A stretch of DNA of 64,000 nucleotides from Spirochaetaceae bacterium (lineage in GTDB: Bacteria > Spirochaetota > Spirochaetia > Treponematales > Rectinemataceae). The stretch is taken from assembly GCA_025355995.1 (NCBI GenBank), contig JANXYQ010000079.1, positions 1-64,000 on the forward strand, written 5' to 3'. Below are positions 8,404 to 17,289 of the stretch, piece by piece. The notes below the pieces were generated by a model, which was given only the letters and a program-made list of their open reading frames with translations, was not told the origin of the DNA and did no database searches. Each line of letters opens with the position of its first letter. Position 1 is the first letter of the stretch. Both the position numbers and the translations under genes were made by a program.

Positions 8404-9123
8404 TTATTTGTGACCGAACAACGAATCGTATCGCGAAGAATCCAATGAAGTATCCTTCGGCGCGACGAAGGATACTTCGTTCAACGATAGCTCGCCGATA
8501 GGCTTTTCCGGACTGACCTCGCGCGCATATTCGAATACGGTCTGTTTCTTGCCGCCGATATGGATCGTGCCCGTCAGATCGCTTCCGATAAGCTTCACGA
8601 GCCGCCGTGCCAATTCATCCACCCTGAGGCGGGAAGTCCATTGATCTACGAATGCCTTCTCATACGGGAAAGACATCTCCCCGAATGAAGTGCGGACGAT
8701 GAGCGAATTGTCCAGCATCCTAGCCGCGCATTCCCCGCCGAGCTTCGACCATGCATACTTGTTGGCGGGCAAGACGGCATCGTCCTCCTTGTACATCCCG
8801 CGGTCGCCCTTGAACACGTAGTCGGTGCTCAGGTAAATCAGCTTGATATTTCTTTCCATACAGAGTCTGGCCACGTTGCACGTACCGACAATATTGGCAT
8901 CGAGGGCTAACCGCGGATTCGCGTTGATCTTGGGCGGCGAGGTGAATGCCGCCGCATGGCAGATCAGGCTGATGTCTTTGCCCTCGAGGAATCGCGACAT
9001 TCGATCGAAATCGCAAATATCGAATTCATCGTGTCCGGGGAAAATCGATTCCGGCATCAGCCTTTTGACGTGCATTCCCAATAGGCCAGTTCCGCCAGTG
9101 AATAAAATTTTACTGAATTCCAT
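8404..9123 (-). CDS. dTDP-4-dehydrorhamnose reductase-like protein
   Basis: A 239-residue SDR of the RfbD/RmlD type. The NADP loop is ILFTGGTGLLGMHV and the catalytic YxxxK lies in YAWSKLGGECA; STDYVFKGDRGMY is a hallmark of RmlD enzymes. It would reduce the 4-keto group of an activated deoxysugar. I start it at MEFSK because AGGAG lies just upstream and because longer reading runs into the preceding gene. It is shorter than typical RmlD (about 290-300 residues), with a reduced C-terminal substrate domain, so the exact sugar may differ from rhamnose. Confidence 0.82.
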   Translation of the reverse strand: MEFSKILFTGGTGLLGMHVKRLMPESIFPGHDEFDICDFDRMSRFLEGKDISLICHAAAFTSPPKINANPRLALDANIVGTCNVARLCMERNIKLIYLSTDYVFKGDRGMYKEDDAVLPANKYAWSKLGGECAARMLDNSLIVRTSFGEMSFPYEKAFVDQWTSRLRVDELARRLVKLIGSDLTGTIHIGGKKQTVFEYAREVSPEKPIGELSLNEVSFVAPKDTSLDSSRYDSLFGHK

Positions 9124-9137
9124 CGATCCGCTCCTGC

Positions 9138-9764
9138 TCACGAGTAGATGAAATTGCCGGATCGCTCGTCCGAGGACCACGCCGCGAGCGTGAAGCCGTT
9201 TCTGTCCTTGTCTGTCATTATTGGGCTATCGGCGAGCAAGGCTAGGAATTCCGCGCGCAGGGCGGGTTCGCATAGAGACCAGTCGATGTCGGCCGAAAGA
9301 GGAGAGATCCCCGCCTCGCAACCTTGGCTGTACTCCCCGGAGCACAGATACTCGATAGTCGTATCTTTCGTGAAGAAATTGCCGTGGGCGAACCCGGGGG
9401 GAACCCAAATCCATTCGGCATAATCATCGCCGGACGAAGCCGTCATTTCATAGGCTGCGGCTTTCCCGAAAGTAGGCGAACCTTTCCGGATATCCAGGAA
9501 TAGATCGACCATGCGCCCCTGTGTGGTCCTGACGAGCTTGCCCATGAAGGGATTCCATTGGAAATGGAGTCCCCTTATGACATGCGCTCTCGAGAAGCTC
9601 TCGCTGACCTGATAGAACTCAACACCCTTCATGAAATCAAGCTGGTTTCCGATATCGCTTTTACGATATGGCTCGGCAAAATAGCCCCTATGGTCCGAAA
9701 AACGCGCAAAACGAATCACCTTCACCGACGGAATGGCAAGAGGTCTGGTTTCCAGAATCTTCAT
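9138..9764 (-). CDS. dTDP-4-dehydrorhamnose 3,5-epimerase-like cupin
   Basis: A 208-residue RmlC-family cupin. It shows FSDHRGYFAEPYRKSD at the N-terminus, the catalytic-type histidine in HVIRGLHFQWNP, and WIWVPPGFAHGNFFT, all family signatures. It would epimerise C3 and C5 of a 4-keto-6-deoxy sugar nucleotide. A start at MKILETR is preferred since GGAGG lies five bases upstream; an ATG four codons earlier has poor spacing. The gene heads the second leftward EPS operon. RmlA and RmlB partners are absent from the window and must be encoded elsewhere. Confidence 0.88.
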   Translation of the reverse strand: MKILETRPLAIPSVKVIRFARFSDHRGYFAEPYRKSDIGNQLDFMKGVEFYQVSESFSRAHVIRGLHFQWNPFMGKLVRTTQGRMVDLFLDIRKGSPTFGKAAAYEMTASSGDDYAEWIWVPPGFAHGNFFTKDTTIEYLCSGEYSQGCEAGISPLSADIDWSLCEPALRAEFLALLADSPIMTDKDRNGFTLAAWSSDERSGNFIYS

Positions 9765-10218
9765 CAAAACCTCCATTTCCTCAAGAGCTTAACCAAAAAT
9801 GCACGGGAATTCATTCCGCGAGGGGAGCGGCTTTTTTTCACTGGCCTCGAAACCGGTACTCGGCGGCCGAAACACGCTCGGGTCCATGGCTTCGATTGAT
9901 AATTATGCCCCGCCCGCGGCTTTTTGGTTTCCCATACCCGACACGCCCAAATAGCTCATCTTCGTCCGCTAGGGCAATTTTCCTAGCGTCCGGTCCTAGC
10001 AAGAAGCGATCATGTAAGTGGGCGGAAAACCGATGTCATTAGCGGACTTTATATGCACCTTTTTACCCAAAAATATATCTGCAACATATCCCAAAAAACG
10101 AGACGCTTCAATCCCACCAGGATCTATCACGTAAATCCCTCGGTGCTTGATACTCTATTCCTTTTGGCATTATAGTCCAGTCAAATGCAGTATATCTCCG
10201 TGAAGAAAACATAAGCAG
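9765..10218. other. 454-base divergent intergenic region
   Basis: No gene is visible here. The left part must contain the promoter of the RfbC operon. At 9816-9838 on the plus strand a short stem CCGC/GCGG is followed by seven Ts, which looks like a weak intrinsic terminator although no plus-strand gene precedes it. The right part holds the promoter candidate listed separately. The rest is unremarkable and more AT-rich than flanking genes. Confidence 0.5.
10147..10176 (+). promoter_or_regulatory. Sigma-70-type promoter candidate
   Basis: TTGATA and TATAGT are separated by 18 bases, a good match to a housekeeping promoter. It lies about 43 bases before the nucleotidyltransferase gene, giving a short leader. 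Prediction by eye only. Confidence 0.5.
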
Positions 10219-11499
10219 ATGGCCGAAAGCGCCAAAACCGAGCATGGCCGCTCCCGGGATTTCATTTCCATGGAGGCGCTGACTCCCGAGGAACGGGTCC
10301 TGGTCCGGATTGTAAGGATGGAACCGGTCGGATCGACGCTCCCATACTGCAAGCCCGATGACCTCCTTCTGCTCGCCAGCGAGCAGAAGGTTCTTCTCTC
10401 CCTAGCCTCGAGAATCAATGATGAAGAAGCAGCCGATCCCTACTGGCGGAGCTGGGCCGCGAAGACCTCCCTCGGCGCCGAGGGCGAAGCCCAAGCCTGC
10501 ACGAAGGCTAGGTCAAAGACCATTGGCTTGCTTGAATCGGCGGGAATATGCCCGATCGTACTCAAGGGAGCGAGTCTGTCGCTCGGCAGCCGCCGCGATT
10601 CGGGCGACATCGATATACTAATTCCCGAAGCCTCTCTCTTGAACGCTATCTCCGCCCTCGAAACCGCCGGGTATCAGTACCAGGGCTTCGCCCGCAATCA
10701 ATACATAAAAAAAACGGAATACCGAGATTGGAAGCGACTCGCGCGCTGGTCCGTGCAATTCGAATTCTCCGAACCGGAGAGCGGGATTCTTTTCGAACTA
10801 CATACTGCTTTTTTCGAGACCGCCCGCGTTTACGACGAGGACTTTTCCCCACTTCGCGCCGCGATCGACGAGTTTGCAGCGGCGAGCGTAGTCGATCCAG
10901 GGACGGGACTGAGATTCCTCGCGCTTGAGGATCGAGCCATCCTCCTTGCCCTCCATGTCGGCGTCAAGCGTTCGCCCTCGAAGCGGAGCTTCAACCTTCG
11001 CCACCTTCTCGACCTTCGAACCTTGATCGACGCTGGCTTGGATTGGTCGATGGTGGAACGGCGAGCATTCCGCTATGGCGTCGCCCATCATGTCCTTCTA
11101 CTACTCCGCTTGCACGAAATGGTCACGGGATCGCGGGAGCTCGAACCCGTCGCGGAGAGGGTCGCGGCGAGACTGCCCAGGCGTTTCGCGAACCTCGTCC
11201 GGCTGCATACGGCTTGCCTCATCGGCATCGGTAAGTATTCGAAAGCGGCATGCTTCACCTATCGCCTCATTTCTCCCTTCATCGTCAAGAGCCGACCCAT
11301 CGCCCGCATCAAGGCTGTACTGATCTTGCCGCTAGTAATACCGGAACCACATGAGCTGCGTATGATCCACGGTTTACCGCCACGGACGAATTGGGTATAT
11401 CCTCTATATTTGCTGGAGCCTCTTCGACCATTTTTCCGTCTGTTTAGGAAACTATTCCGGGTACTGCGGCGAAAGAGAATAGACCAAGGGCCAAGGTAG
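10219..11499 (+). CDS. Nucleotidyltransferase-fold protein (NTP_transf_5-like)
   Basis: A 426-residue protein with the minimal nucleotidyltransferase signature seen in family PF14907: a VLKGASLSLG strand followed by SGDIDILIPE, where the two aspartates are the metal ligands (about residues 136-138). The remainder is helical and basic at the C-terminus. Members are frequent in EPS loci; their biochemical role is not established, though transfer of a nucleotide or phospho-group onto a precursor has been suggested by fold. It lies alone on the plus strand, 60 bases before the UDP-sugar dehydrogenase gene. Confidence 0.72.
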   Translation: MAESAKTEHGRSRDFISMEALTPEERVLVRIVRMEPVGSTLPYCKPDDLLLLASEQKVLLSLASRINDEEAADPYWRSWAAKTSLGAEGEAQACTKARSKTIGLLESAGICPIVLKGASLSLGSRRDSGDIDILIPEASLLNAISALETAGYQYQGFARNQYIKKTEYRDWKRLARWSVQFEFSEPESGILFELHTAFFETARVYDEDFSPLRAAIDEFAAASVVDPGTGLRFLALEDRAILLALHVGVKRSPSKRSFNLRHLLDLRTLIDAGLDWSMVERRAFRYGVAHHVLLLLRLHEMVTGSRELEPVAERVAARLPRRFANLVRLHTACLIGIGKYSKAACFTYRLISPFIVKSRPIARIKAVLILPLVIPEPHELRMIHGLPPRTNWVYPLYLLEPLRPFFRLFRKLFRVLRRKRIDQGPR

Positions 11500-11559
11500 A
11501 CATAATAGATGCTTATTGAAATAATACGAAACTTGGAAGAGTAATTAAAAGGGGAACTA

Positions 11560-12879
11560 ATGAGCCAAGCGGACGATATTATCCGGAAGATACAAGACGG
11601 GAGCATCAAGATCGGGATCATCGGCCTCGGCTACGTCGGCCTGCCCCTCGCCGTTTCCTTCGCCAGGAAAGGAATCGAGGTCCTCGGCTTCGAGAAGAGC
11701 GCGAAGAAGGCCGAGTCGGTCAGTGCCGGGAAGAACTATATCGGCGATATCCAGGACGAGGAGCTCGCCGCCGTCGTAAAGGGTGGGAAGCTTTCCGCGA
11801 CGACGGATTTCCCGCGGATACGAGAGTGCGACGCCCTGATCATCTGCGTACCGACTCCACTCGATAAATTCAAGAAACCCGATATGAGCTACATCGAGGC
11901 TTCCTGCGTCGAAATCGGCAAGCATATGAAGCGCTGCACTTTCATATCCCTGGAGAGCACGACGTACCCGACGACGACCGAGGATTTCATGAAGCCGATC
12001 ATCGAGCGCGAGTCCGGGATGAAGGAGGCGGTCGATTTCTGGCTCTGCTTCAGCCCGGAGCGCGTCGATCCGGGAAATAGGACGTACAAGACGGAAAACA
12101 CACCCAAGGTCGTCGGCGGGCTCGGGGAGGACGCGCAGAGGATCGCGATGGCGCTCTACGGAAAGGCGATCCAGCATCTCTACCCCGTATCCTCCCCCCG
12201 GGCCGCGGAGATGGTGAAGATCCTGGAGAACACCTATCGCCTCATCAACATCTCGCTCATCAACGAGCTCGCTCTGCTTTCCGGCCGGATGGACATCAAT
12301 ATATGGGAAGTCATCGAGGCGGCGAAATCGAAGCCCTACGGATTCCAAGCCTTCTATCCGGGACCAGGCATCGGAGGGCATTGCATCCCTCTCGATCCTT
12401 TCTTCCTAGAGTATATCGCCAAGGGCTTCAACTTCGACCTTACGATGATCAACGCCGCGGGCAATATCAATAATCTGATGCCCTATAGGATGATGAATAA
12501 AATCGCCTTCGCCTTGAACCGCCACAAGAAAGCCATGAATGGCTCGAGGATCCTCTTCCTCGGAGTGGCGTACAAGCCGGACATCGACGATCCCCGGGAG
12601 AGTCCGGCCATACTAGTCATGGAACAAGTCGCGCATAAGGGGGCCGAGGTCAGCTACCACGATCCCCACATCGCCGAAATCGTCGACGAGCACGGGCGCT
12701 CGTGGAAAAGCGTCGACCTGACCGACGAGGCTATATCGAACGCCGATTGCGTCGTCTTTACGACGAATCACTCGATCTTCGACGTGGACCGGATCGTCGA
12801 GAAGGCGAGGCTCGTGGTCGATATGAGGAACGCGGTAAAAAGGACCCATATCGAGGACGGCAAAGTATTCAAGCTTTGA
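11560..12879 (+). CDS. UDP-N-acetylhexosamine/UDP-sugar 6-dehydrogenase
   Basis: A 439-residue nucleotide-sugar dehydrogenase of the WecC/WbpA/VipA group. It has the NAD motif GIIGLGYVGLPLAVSFA, the substrate segment STTYPTTTEDF, and the catalytic cysteine in GPGIGGHCIPLDP (about residue 265). It oxidises the C6 hydroxyl of a UDP-sugar twice to give a uronic acid, making the EPS acidic. The sequence favours UDP-N-acetylglucosamine or mannosamine over UDP-glucose. It is preceded by an AAAAGGGGAA ribosome site and ends before a strong palindrome that separates it from the convergent sugar transferase. Confidence 0.92.
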   Translation: MSQADDIIRKIQDGSIKIGIIGLGYVGLPLAVSFARKGIEVLGFEKSAKKAESVSAGKNYIGDIQDEELAAVVKGGKLSATTDFPRIRECDALIICVPTPLDKFKKPDMSYIEASCVEIGKHMKRCTFISLESTTYPTTTEDFMKPIIERESGMKEAVDFWLCFSPERVDPGNRTYKTENTPKVVGGLGEDAQRIAMALYGKAIQHLYPVSSPRAAEMVKILENTYRLINISLINELALLSGRMDINIWEVIEAAKSKPYGFQAFYPGPGIGGHCIPLDPFFLEYIAKGFNFDLTMINAAGNINNLMPYRMMNKIAFALNRHKKAMNGSRILFLGVAYKPDIDDPRESPAILVMEQVAHKGAEVSYHDPHIAEIVDEHGRSWKSVDLTDEAISNADCVVFTTNHSIFDVDRIVEKARLVVDMRNAVKRTHIEDGKVFKL

Positions 12880-12909
12880 ATGACGGGGCGGGGGCCCATA
12901 TGCATTAAT

Positions 12910-12943
12910 TGAAGCGACCGCCCTGATCAGGGCGGTCGCTTCA
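12910..12943. terminator. Perfect 34-base palindrome between convergent genes
   Basis: The sequence is fully self-complementary around TGATCA, and forms a 14-17 base-pair GC-rich stem (arm TGAAGCGACCGCCCTGA). It sits between the stops of two convergent genes, where a bidirectional terminator is expected. No U-run follows on either strand, so it may act as a transcript-end protecting hairpin or a Rho-assisted stop rather than a classical intrinsic terminator. Confidence 0.65.
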
Positions 12944-12979
12944 GTATGTAGTGATCTAGATAGGGCGCCTATCGCCCCT

Positions 12980-14143
12980 TCAGGACAAGGCTTCTTTATG
13001 CATCGGCTCGTCGATGATCGTGATATCTTGATTCGCCATGTTCTCTTTATGGATCCTGTTCATTTTCTTCGCGAGAGATTCCGCCAGCATCACGGCGATG
13101 GCCGGTATCGTGCGGAGGATAATAATCAGGTCGTTCAGGAACGACATCTTCGACGCATAGGCGATATCGAGGCGGATCATCTGGGCAAAGGTGAGCTTGT
13201 TCTTGCCGCTCACCTGCCACAAGCCGGTCATGCCGGGCAAGGCGTCGAATCGGTGGGTGTGCCAGGTAAGGAACTCGCGCGCCTCGTAGGGCATACAGGG
13301 TCGTGGGCCCACGAGGCTCATATCGCCGCGAAGCACGTTGAAGAGCTGAGGCAACTCGTCCACGCAGGCTTTCCGTAAAAGCTTCCCTCCGGGAATGATC
13401 CTGGAATCCGCGTCGTCCAGCTTGGCGAGAGACTCGCCCGCGCGGATGCGCCGGATAATATGCTCCTGGTGGGCGACCTGATCGTTCCCGAATTTCATGG
13501 TCCGGAATTTCACGAACGTGAACAGCTTCCCGCCGCGCCCGACTCGCTTCTGCCTGAACAGCGCCGGTCCCGGGGAAACGACCTTGATATAACCCGCCAC
13601 GATGAGGAACAGGGGCCACAGGATAAGGAGCCCTAGGGAGGACCCGAAAATATCCAAGCCGCGTTTCCACAAAGGCACGTCGATGTAAAAGGAATCGAGA
13701 ATATCGAGTCCGGACTCAGCGGCGTTATCGCCGCAAGCTTCCTGATTGTCCTTGTAATCGCTGATCCAATGATCCGGGTAGATGAAGACCTGGTAAGACG
13801 AGGCTTTATCGCCCGCCGAAGCGCGGCGCGCATATTGATGGGCGCCTTCGAGTGTGGTGGCCGGAAGGAGCACGCCTATGCGTCCATCCTCCATCCAGCC
13901 GATCTCATCGATGGAACGCATCGCCTCGGCGAGTCGATCGCAGAGCGCCTTGACCTGCGAGGGCGAAGAGGCCTTCTCCACGAGGGTGAACGACACGAGC
14001 GCGAAAGCCTTGCCGGCGCGATCCGCGCGGCAGCGCTCATGGCGGATAAGCGCAGAAAATACAGGGACATCGTAGATGCCTGATTGGATGGGAACCTTGT
14101 CGAGGGCCCGGACGTTTATCGGCTTAATAGCGTTTTTTGCCAT
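12980..14143 (-). CDS. Undecaprenyl-phosphate sugar transferase with degenerate GGDEF domain
   Basis: About 387 residues. The C-terminal half is a Bac_transf (PglC/WcaJ-type) priming phosphoglycosyl transferase: a membrane helix (LGLLILWPLFLIVAGYIKV), LFRQKRVGRGGK, FVKFRTMK, VDELPQLFNVLRGDMSLVGP and PGMTGLWQVSGKN. It would attach the first sugar phosphate to undecaprenyl phosphate. The N-terminal part (about residues 26-126) reads like a GGDEF-fold domain, with LIRHERCRADRAGKAFALV at the start and DGRIGVLLPATTLEGAHQYA where GGDEF would stand, so the active site is lost. The start at MAKNAIK is chosen for GGAG spacing; an ATG two codons earlier is possible. Confidence 0.85.
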   Translation of the reverse strand: MAKNAIKPINVRALDKVPIQSGIYDVPVFSALIRHERCRADRAGKAFALVSFTLVEKASSPSQVKALCDRLAEAMRSIDEIGWMEDGRIGVLLPATTLEGAHQYARRASAGDKASSYQVFIYPDHWISDYKDNQEACGDNAAESGLDILDSFYIDVPLWKRGLDIFGSSLGLLILWPLFLIVAGYIKVVSPGPALFRQKRVGRGGKLFTFVKFRTMKFGNDQVAHQEHIIRRIRAGESLAKLDDADSRIIPGGKLLRKACVDELPQLFNVLRGDMSLVGPRPCMPYEAREFLTWHTHRFDALPGMTGLWQVSGKNKLTFAQMIRLDIAYASKMSFLNDLIIILRTIPAIAVMLAESLAKKMNRIHKENMANQDITIIDEPMHKEALS

Positions 14144-14459
14144 AGTCATTCTCCATCCGACTGATTATTAAAATAAACGCAAATGGAGACTCGCCATTTG
14201 CATACTCCAACTTGTTGTACTCAATCCTCATCGGGAATCTATTCTTCTTTCATAACCTTCCTCCATTTTATCAATTATATAACTTTTCTAAATTCATACG
14301 TTAAATTACATTTCTGTTATAGAAAACACAGTATCGTAGTTCAATTCTGGTATCAACCTAACATTAACACGGCGTCGTGGCAATATCCATAAGATCAAAA
14401 AAAACACGCTCCTCATGTTCTTTACAGAGAGCGTGGCATGGTGATAGGGTAATATTCCC
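14144..14459. other. AT-rich divergent promoter region of wzz-like gene and sugar transferase
   Basis: This roughly 315-base region has no gene. It is markedly AT-rich and must drive both flanking genes. It holds an 8-base inverted repeat at 14179-14201 and, at 14405-14435, a CACGCTC/GAGCGTG stem with a 17-base loop in the leader of the wzz-like gene. No confident -35/-10 pair was fixed. Confidence 0.45.
14179..14201. promoter_or_regulatory. Inverted repeat, possible operator
   Basis: GCAAATGG and CCATTTGC flank a 7-base spacer. The site lies 36-58 bases upstream of the sugar transferase start, where a repressor operator or a leader hairpin could act. No cognate regulator can be named. Confidence 0.35.
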
Positions 14460-15692
14460 ATGGCAAAAGTTATAGAATCTGAAAACAAGCAGAATTCAGA
14501 ACGCACCATGTGGGAAAACGTGGCCCATTATGCTTCCATCTTTTGGAGCTACCGCGCCCTGATCATCGCAATCACCGGCATCGTGACCTTGGGCGTCGTC
14601 GCATACTGCGTTGTCAGCATAAGGCTTCCGCCTGAGAAGAGTCCCCTCCCCAATTTCTATACCGCCGAGGCGACCATCCTCGTTCAAGGAGGCGGTCAGA
14701 GCGACGTCGCCGGATCGATACTAAGCGCTCTTGGGGTTGAGCAGCGTTCCGGTTCCTCCACGGTGCGGGACAATGGCGATATGATAATCGGTATCCTGCA
14801 GAGCAGATCGCTTATCGATCGGGTTATCAGCGAGTTCAAGCTTGCGGAAAGATATGGCATAACGACTAACGTCAAAGGAAATGCGAGAATAGCCGTCTTG
14901 AACATTGTCAAGCTCTCCTACAACAGAAGCGCAGGCTCGCTCGCGATATCGTATACGGACAGGGACCCAGTCTTCGCGAGAGACGTCGCAAACAGGATGG
15001 TGAGCCTCCTCGACGAATGGTTCAGCATGAACCGCGGCCTCGCGAAGCAGAAGCAGCGCCAGATACTGGAAGAGAAGATCAACGAGGTTAAGGCCACGAT
15101 CTCGAACCTCCAAAATCGGATAAAGAAGCTGCAGACGCAATATGGCGTGCTCGACGTCCAAGGCCTGAGCCAATCGCAGGCGACGGCGATCGCCAGCCTC
15201 AGATCCCAGCTCATCCTCAAAGACATCGATATCATGAACTACTCGAGCTTCTCCAAGATCGACGACCCGAGGCTGGAACAACTCAAGGGAGAACGGCAAA
15301 ACCTCATCGATCTCATAGCCCAAAATCAGCTGAAGCTGCCCGAGACGCATCAAGGGAGCGGCGACATACCCGCGAGCGACTCGGAGGGGTCGAAAAACCT
15401 CCTCGACGTCGCTCAATCATTCTCGCAGCTGACTATCGAGCTCGACATCCAGCAGAGAATCTACAATACGCTCTCGCCCCAATACGAGGCCATGAAGCTG
15501 GCGCCGGAGTCGGAAGCCGCGTTCCAGGTGCTGGAGCTTGCGGATATCCCAGATATAAAAGCCGGTCCAAAGAGAGGGAGCATCGTCATCAAGGCTTTCG
15601 CAGGAAGCCTCGCCGCGAGCCTAGCCTTAGCTTTCCTCTTGAACGCGATCCGAACGCGTATTCGTCCGCATCGAGATGGTCAAGCCACCTAG
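14460..15692 (+). CDS. Wzz/GumC-like polysaccharide chain-length determinant
   Basis: A 410-residue inner-membrane co-polymerase. The first transmembrane helix (ALIIAITGIVTLGVVAYCVV) is near residue 33, and the second near 375-395 (SIVIKAFAGSLAASLALAFL). Between them a large periplasmic domain contains the Wzz fold and a long coiled coil (about residues 195-300, rich in K/Q/E heptads). It sets polymer length and couples to the outer-membrane exporter encoded 16 bases downstream. There is no C-terminal tyrosine kinase domain, and no separate kinase gene is visible. Confidence 0.87.
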   Translation: MAKVIESENKQNSERTMWENVAHYASIFWSYRALIIAITGIVTLGVVAYCVVSIRLPPEKSPLPNFYTAEATILVQGGGQSDVAGSILSALGVEQRSGSSTVRDNGDMIIGILQSRSLIDRVISEFKLAERYGITTNVKGNARIAVLNIVKLSYNRSAGSLAISYTDRDPVFARDVANRMVSLLDEWFSMNRGLAKQKQRQILEEKINEVKATISNLQNRIKKLQTQYGVLDVQGLSQSQATAIASLRSQLILKDIDIMNYSSFSKIDDPRLEQLKGERQNLIDLIAQNQLKLPETHQGSGDIPASDSEGSKNLLDVAQSFSQLTIELDIQQRIYNTLSPQYEAMKLAPESEAAFQVLELADIPDIKAGPKRGSIVIKAFAGSLAASLALAFLLNAIRTRIRPHRDGQAT

Positions 15693-15708
15693 GAGCCAAG
15701 GAAAGCAG

Positions 15709-17289
15709 ATGAAAAAAGGACTGGCGACACTGTGCTTCTTCATGGTCGCGATCGGCGCCTGCCTGGCGCAAGCGACCGTGCCCGCTTCGCCCGCCCCTGT
15801 CGTCCCGGTGGGATCTCCCACCCAGCAAGCCCAGGCGGGGCTGGCACAGGAGCGCCTTTCGATCGCCACCTCCAGCGAGGATTACCCCGTCACTCCCTCC
15901 GATCTTTATACGCTCACCTACCGCCGAGCTACGGGCGACGTGCTTTCCCAGCCAGTGCAAGTAGCCAACGATTATTCGGTGGACATTGGAACCTTCGGCA
16001 AGATCGACGCGCACGGGATGACCTTCGCCTACTTGAAGCAGCGCGTCGAGGGTCTCATCGACGTGAGCTACGCGCGCAGTTACCCCTCGCTGACCATCCT
16101 CACCGTCGGAGTATTCAGGGTGGCCCTGAGCGGGGATATCGCGCATCCCCGTTTCATGAGCGCCTGGGGGTTATCTCGCCTCAGCGAGCTATTCGAGGAG
16201 GCCGGCGAGCCGGGGACCTCGCTGCGCTCCGTCGGCCTGCGGCCCCGCGAGGGCCTCTCGAAGAGCTTCGATCTCCTGAAGTACAGGCGGATGGGAGACG
16301 AATCCCAAAACCCCATCGTGCAACCCGATGACACGATCACCTTGATCGACGCCAAGACCGCCATCAAGCTCGGCGGAGAGGTCAGGCAGCCGGGCAGCTA
16401 CGAACTCATTCCCCAGGAGGGACTGCGCGACCTCATAGAGAAATTCGGGGGCGGCCTCTCGGACTTCGCGGAGACCTCGCGGGTTCGGATCGACCGGATG
16501 ACGGCGAATGGACCGACGGCCCAATACATCGCCCTTTCGAAGGCCTATGATCAGCCCATCGGACTCGAAGGCTGCATAGCCGTCTCGATTCCCTCGAAAA
16601 TGGACAACCGGCCCTTCGTGTGGTTCGAGGGCGCCGTTACGGCTTCCGCTTCGACTACGAGCGCCGGAGCCTCGCAGTCGCAGATCGCCGCGGCCTCGGT
16701 CTCGGTCTCGGCGAAAACCGATGCCGGGACCCCGGCGGCCGTCGGGGAGAGGAATCGGATTTCGCTCCAGATATACGAGGGCGAGATGCTCTCGGACGCC
16801 CTGCGCGAGATGAGGAACTCGCTGTCCCAATCGGCCGATCTCTCCTCCGCCACCCTCTTCCGGAACGGCAGCGCCGCCCCGATGGCGGTCGACCTGCAGC
16901 CCTTGCAGGCGATGGCCAATCCGCCCACGGACTTGATGCTCCAGGCCAACGACAGGATTTACATCCCCAGCCTGAGATCGACGATTACGGTCAACGGGGC
17001 GGTATTCGCCGGAGGCTCATTCACCTATCAGCTGAACAGCCCCGCGTCCTACTACATCGGGCAGGCAGGCGGGATCGATCCGGAGAGGAACGGGAACGGC
17101 CTTTTTTGGGTGTTGGATCAGAACGGAAAACGGCGCAAGGCGACGGACATCCTGCTTCCGGGAGACCGTATCTACGTACCGACGAACAGCTTCACCTACA
17201 ATCTCGTGCGATACACGCCGGTGGTATCCGGGATCATTTCGCTGGTCCTGGTCGTCGTGCCCTTCGTGCAGACGTACATAATCAAATAG
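15709..17289 (+). CDS. SLBB-domain outer-membrane polysaccharide export protein
   Basis: A 526-residue Wza/GumB-like exporter. A signal peptide (MKKGLATLCFFMVAIGACLA) is followed by a Poly_export domain (YTLTYRRATGDV, DYSVDIGTFGKIDAHGMT) and several SLBB repeats (KLGGEVRQPGSYEL, ITVNGAVFAGGSF). It ends in a hydrophobic helix (VSGIISLVLVVVPFVQTYII), the position where Wza crosses the outer membrane. The start is placed at MKKG, which has AAGGA upstream; a start 11 codons earlier overlaps the wzz-like gene. It should form the EPS export channel together with the Wzz-like protein. Confidence 0.88.
   Translation: MKKGLATLCFFMVAIGACLAQATVPASPAPVVPVGSPTQQAQAGLAQERLSIATSSEDYPVTPSDLYTLTYRRATGDVLSQPVQVANDYSVDIGTFGKIDAHGMTFAYLKQRVEGLIDVSYARSYPSLTILTVGVFRVALSGDIAHPRFMSAWGLSRLSELFEEAGEPGTSLRSVGLRPREGLSKSFDLLKYRRMGDESQNPIVQPDDTITLIDAKTAIKLGGEVRQPGSYELIPQEGLRDLIEKFGGGLSDFAETSRVRIDRMTANGPTAQYIALSKAYDQPIGLEGCIAVSIPSKMDNRPFVWFEGAVTASASTTSAGASQSQIAAASVSVSAKTDAGTPAAVGERNRISLQIYEGEMLSDALREMRNSLSQSADLSSATLFRNGSAAPMAVDLQPLQAMANPPTDLMLQANDRIYIPSLRSTITVNGAVFAGGSFTYQLNSPASYYIGQAGGIDPERNGNGLFWVLDQNGKRRKATDILLPGDRIYVPTNSFTYNLVRYTPVVSGIISLVLVVVPFVQTYIIK

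Noticed and set aside
9816-9838. Intrinsic terminator on the plus strand
   Set aside because: Stem of only 4 base pairs and no gene upstream on that strand; noted inside the intergenic entry and not called separately.
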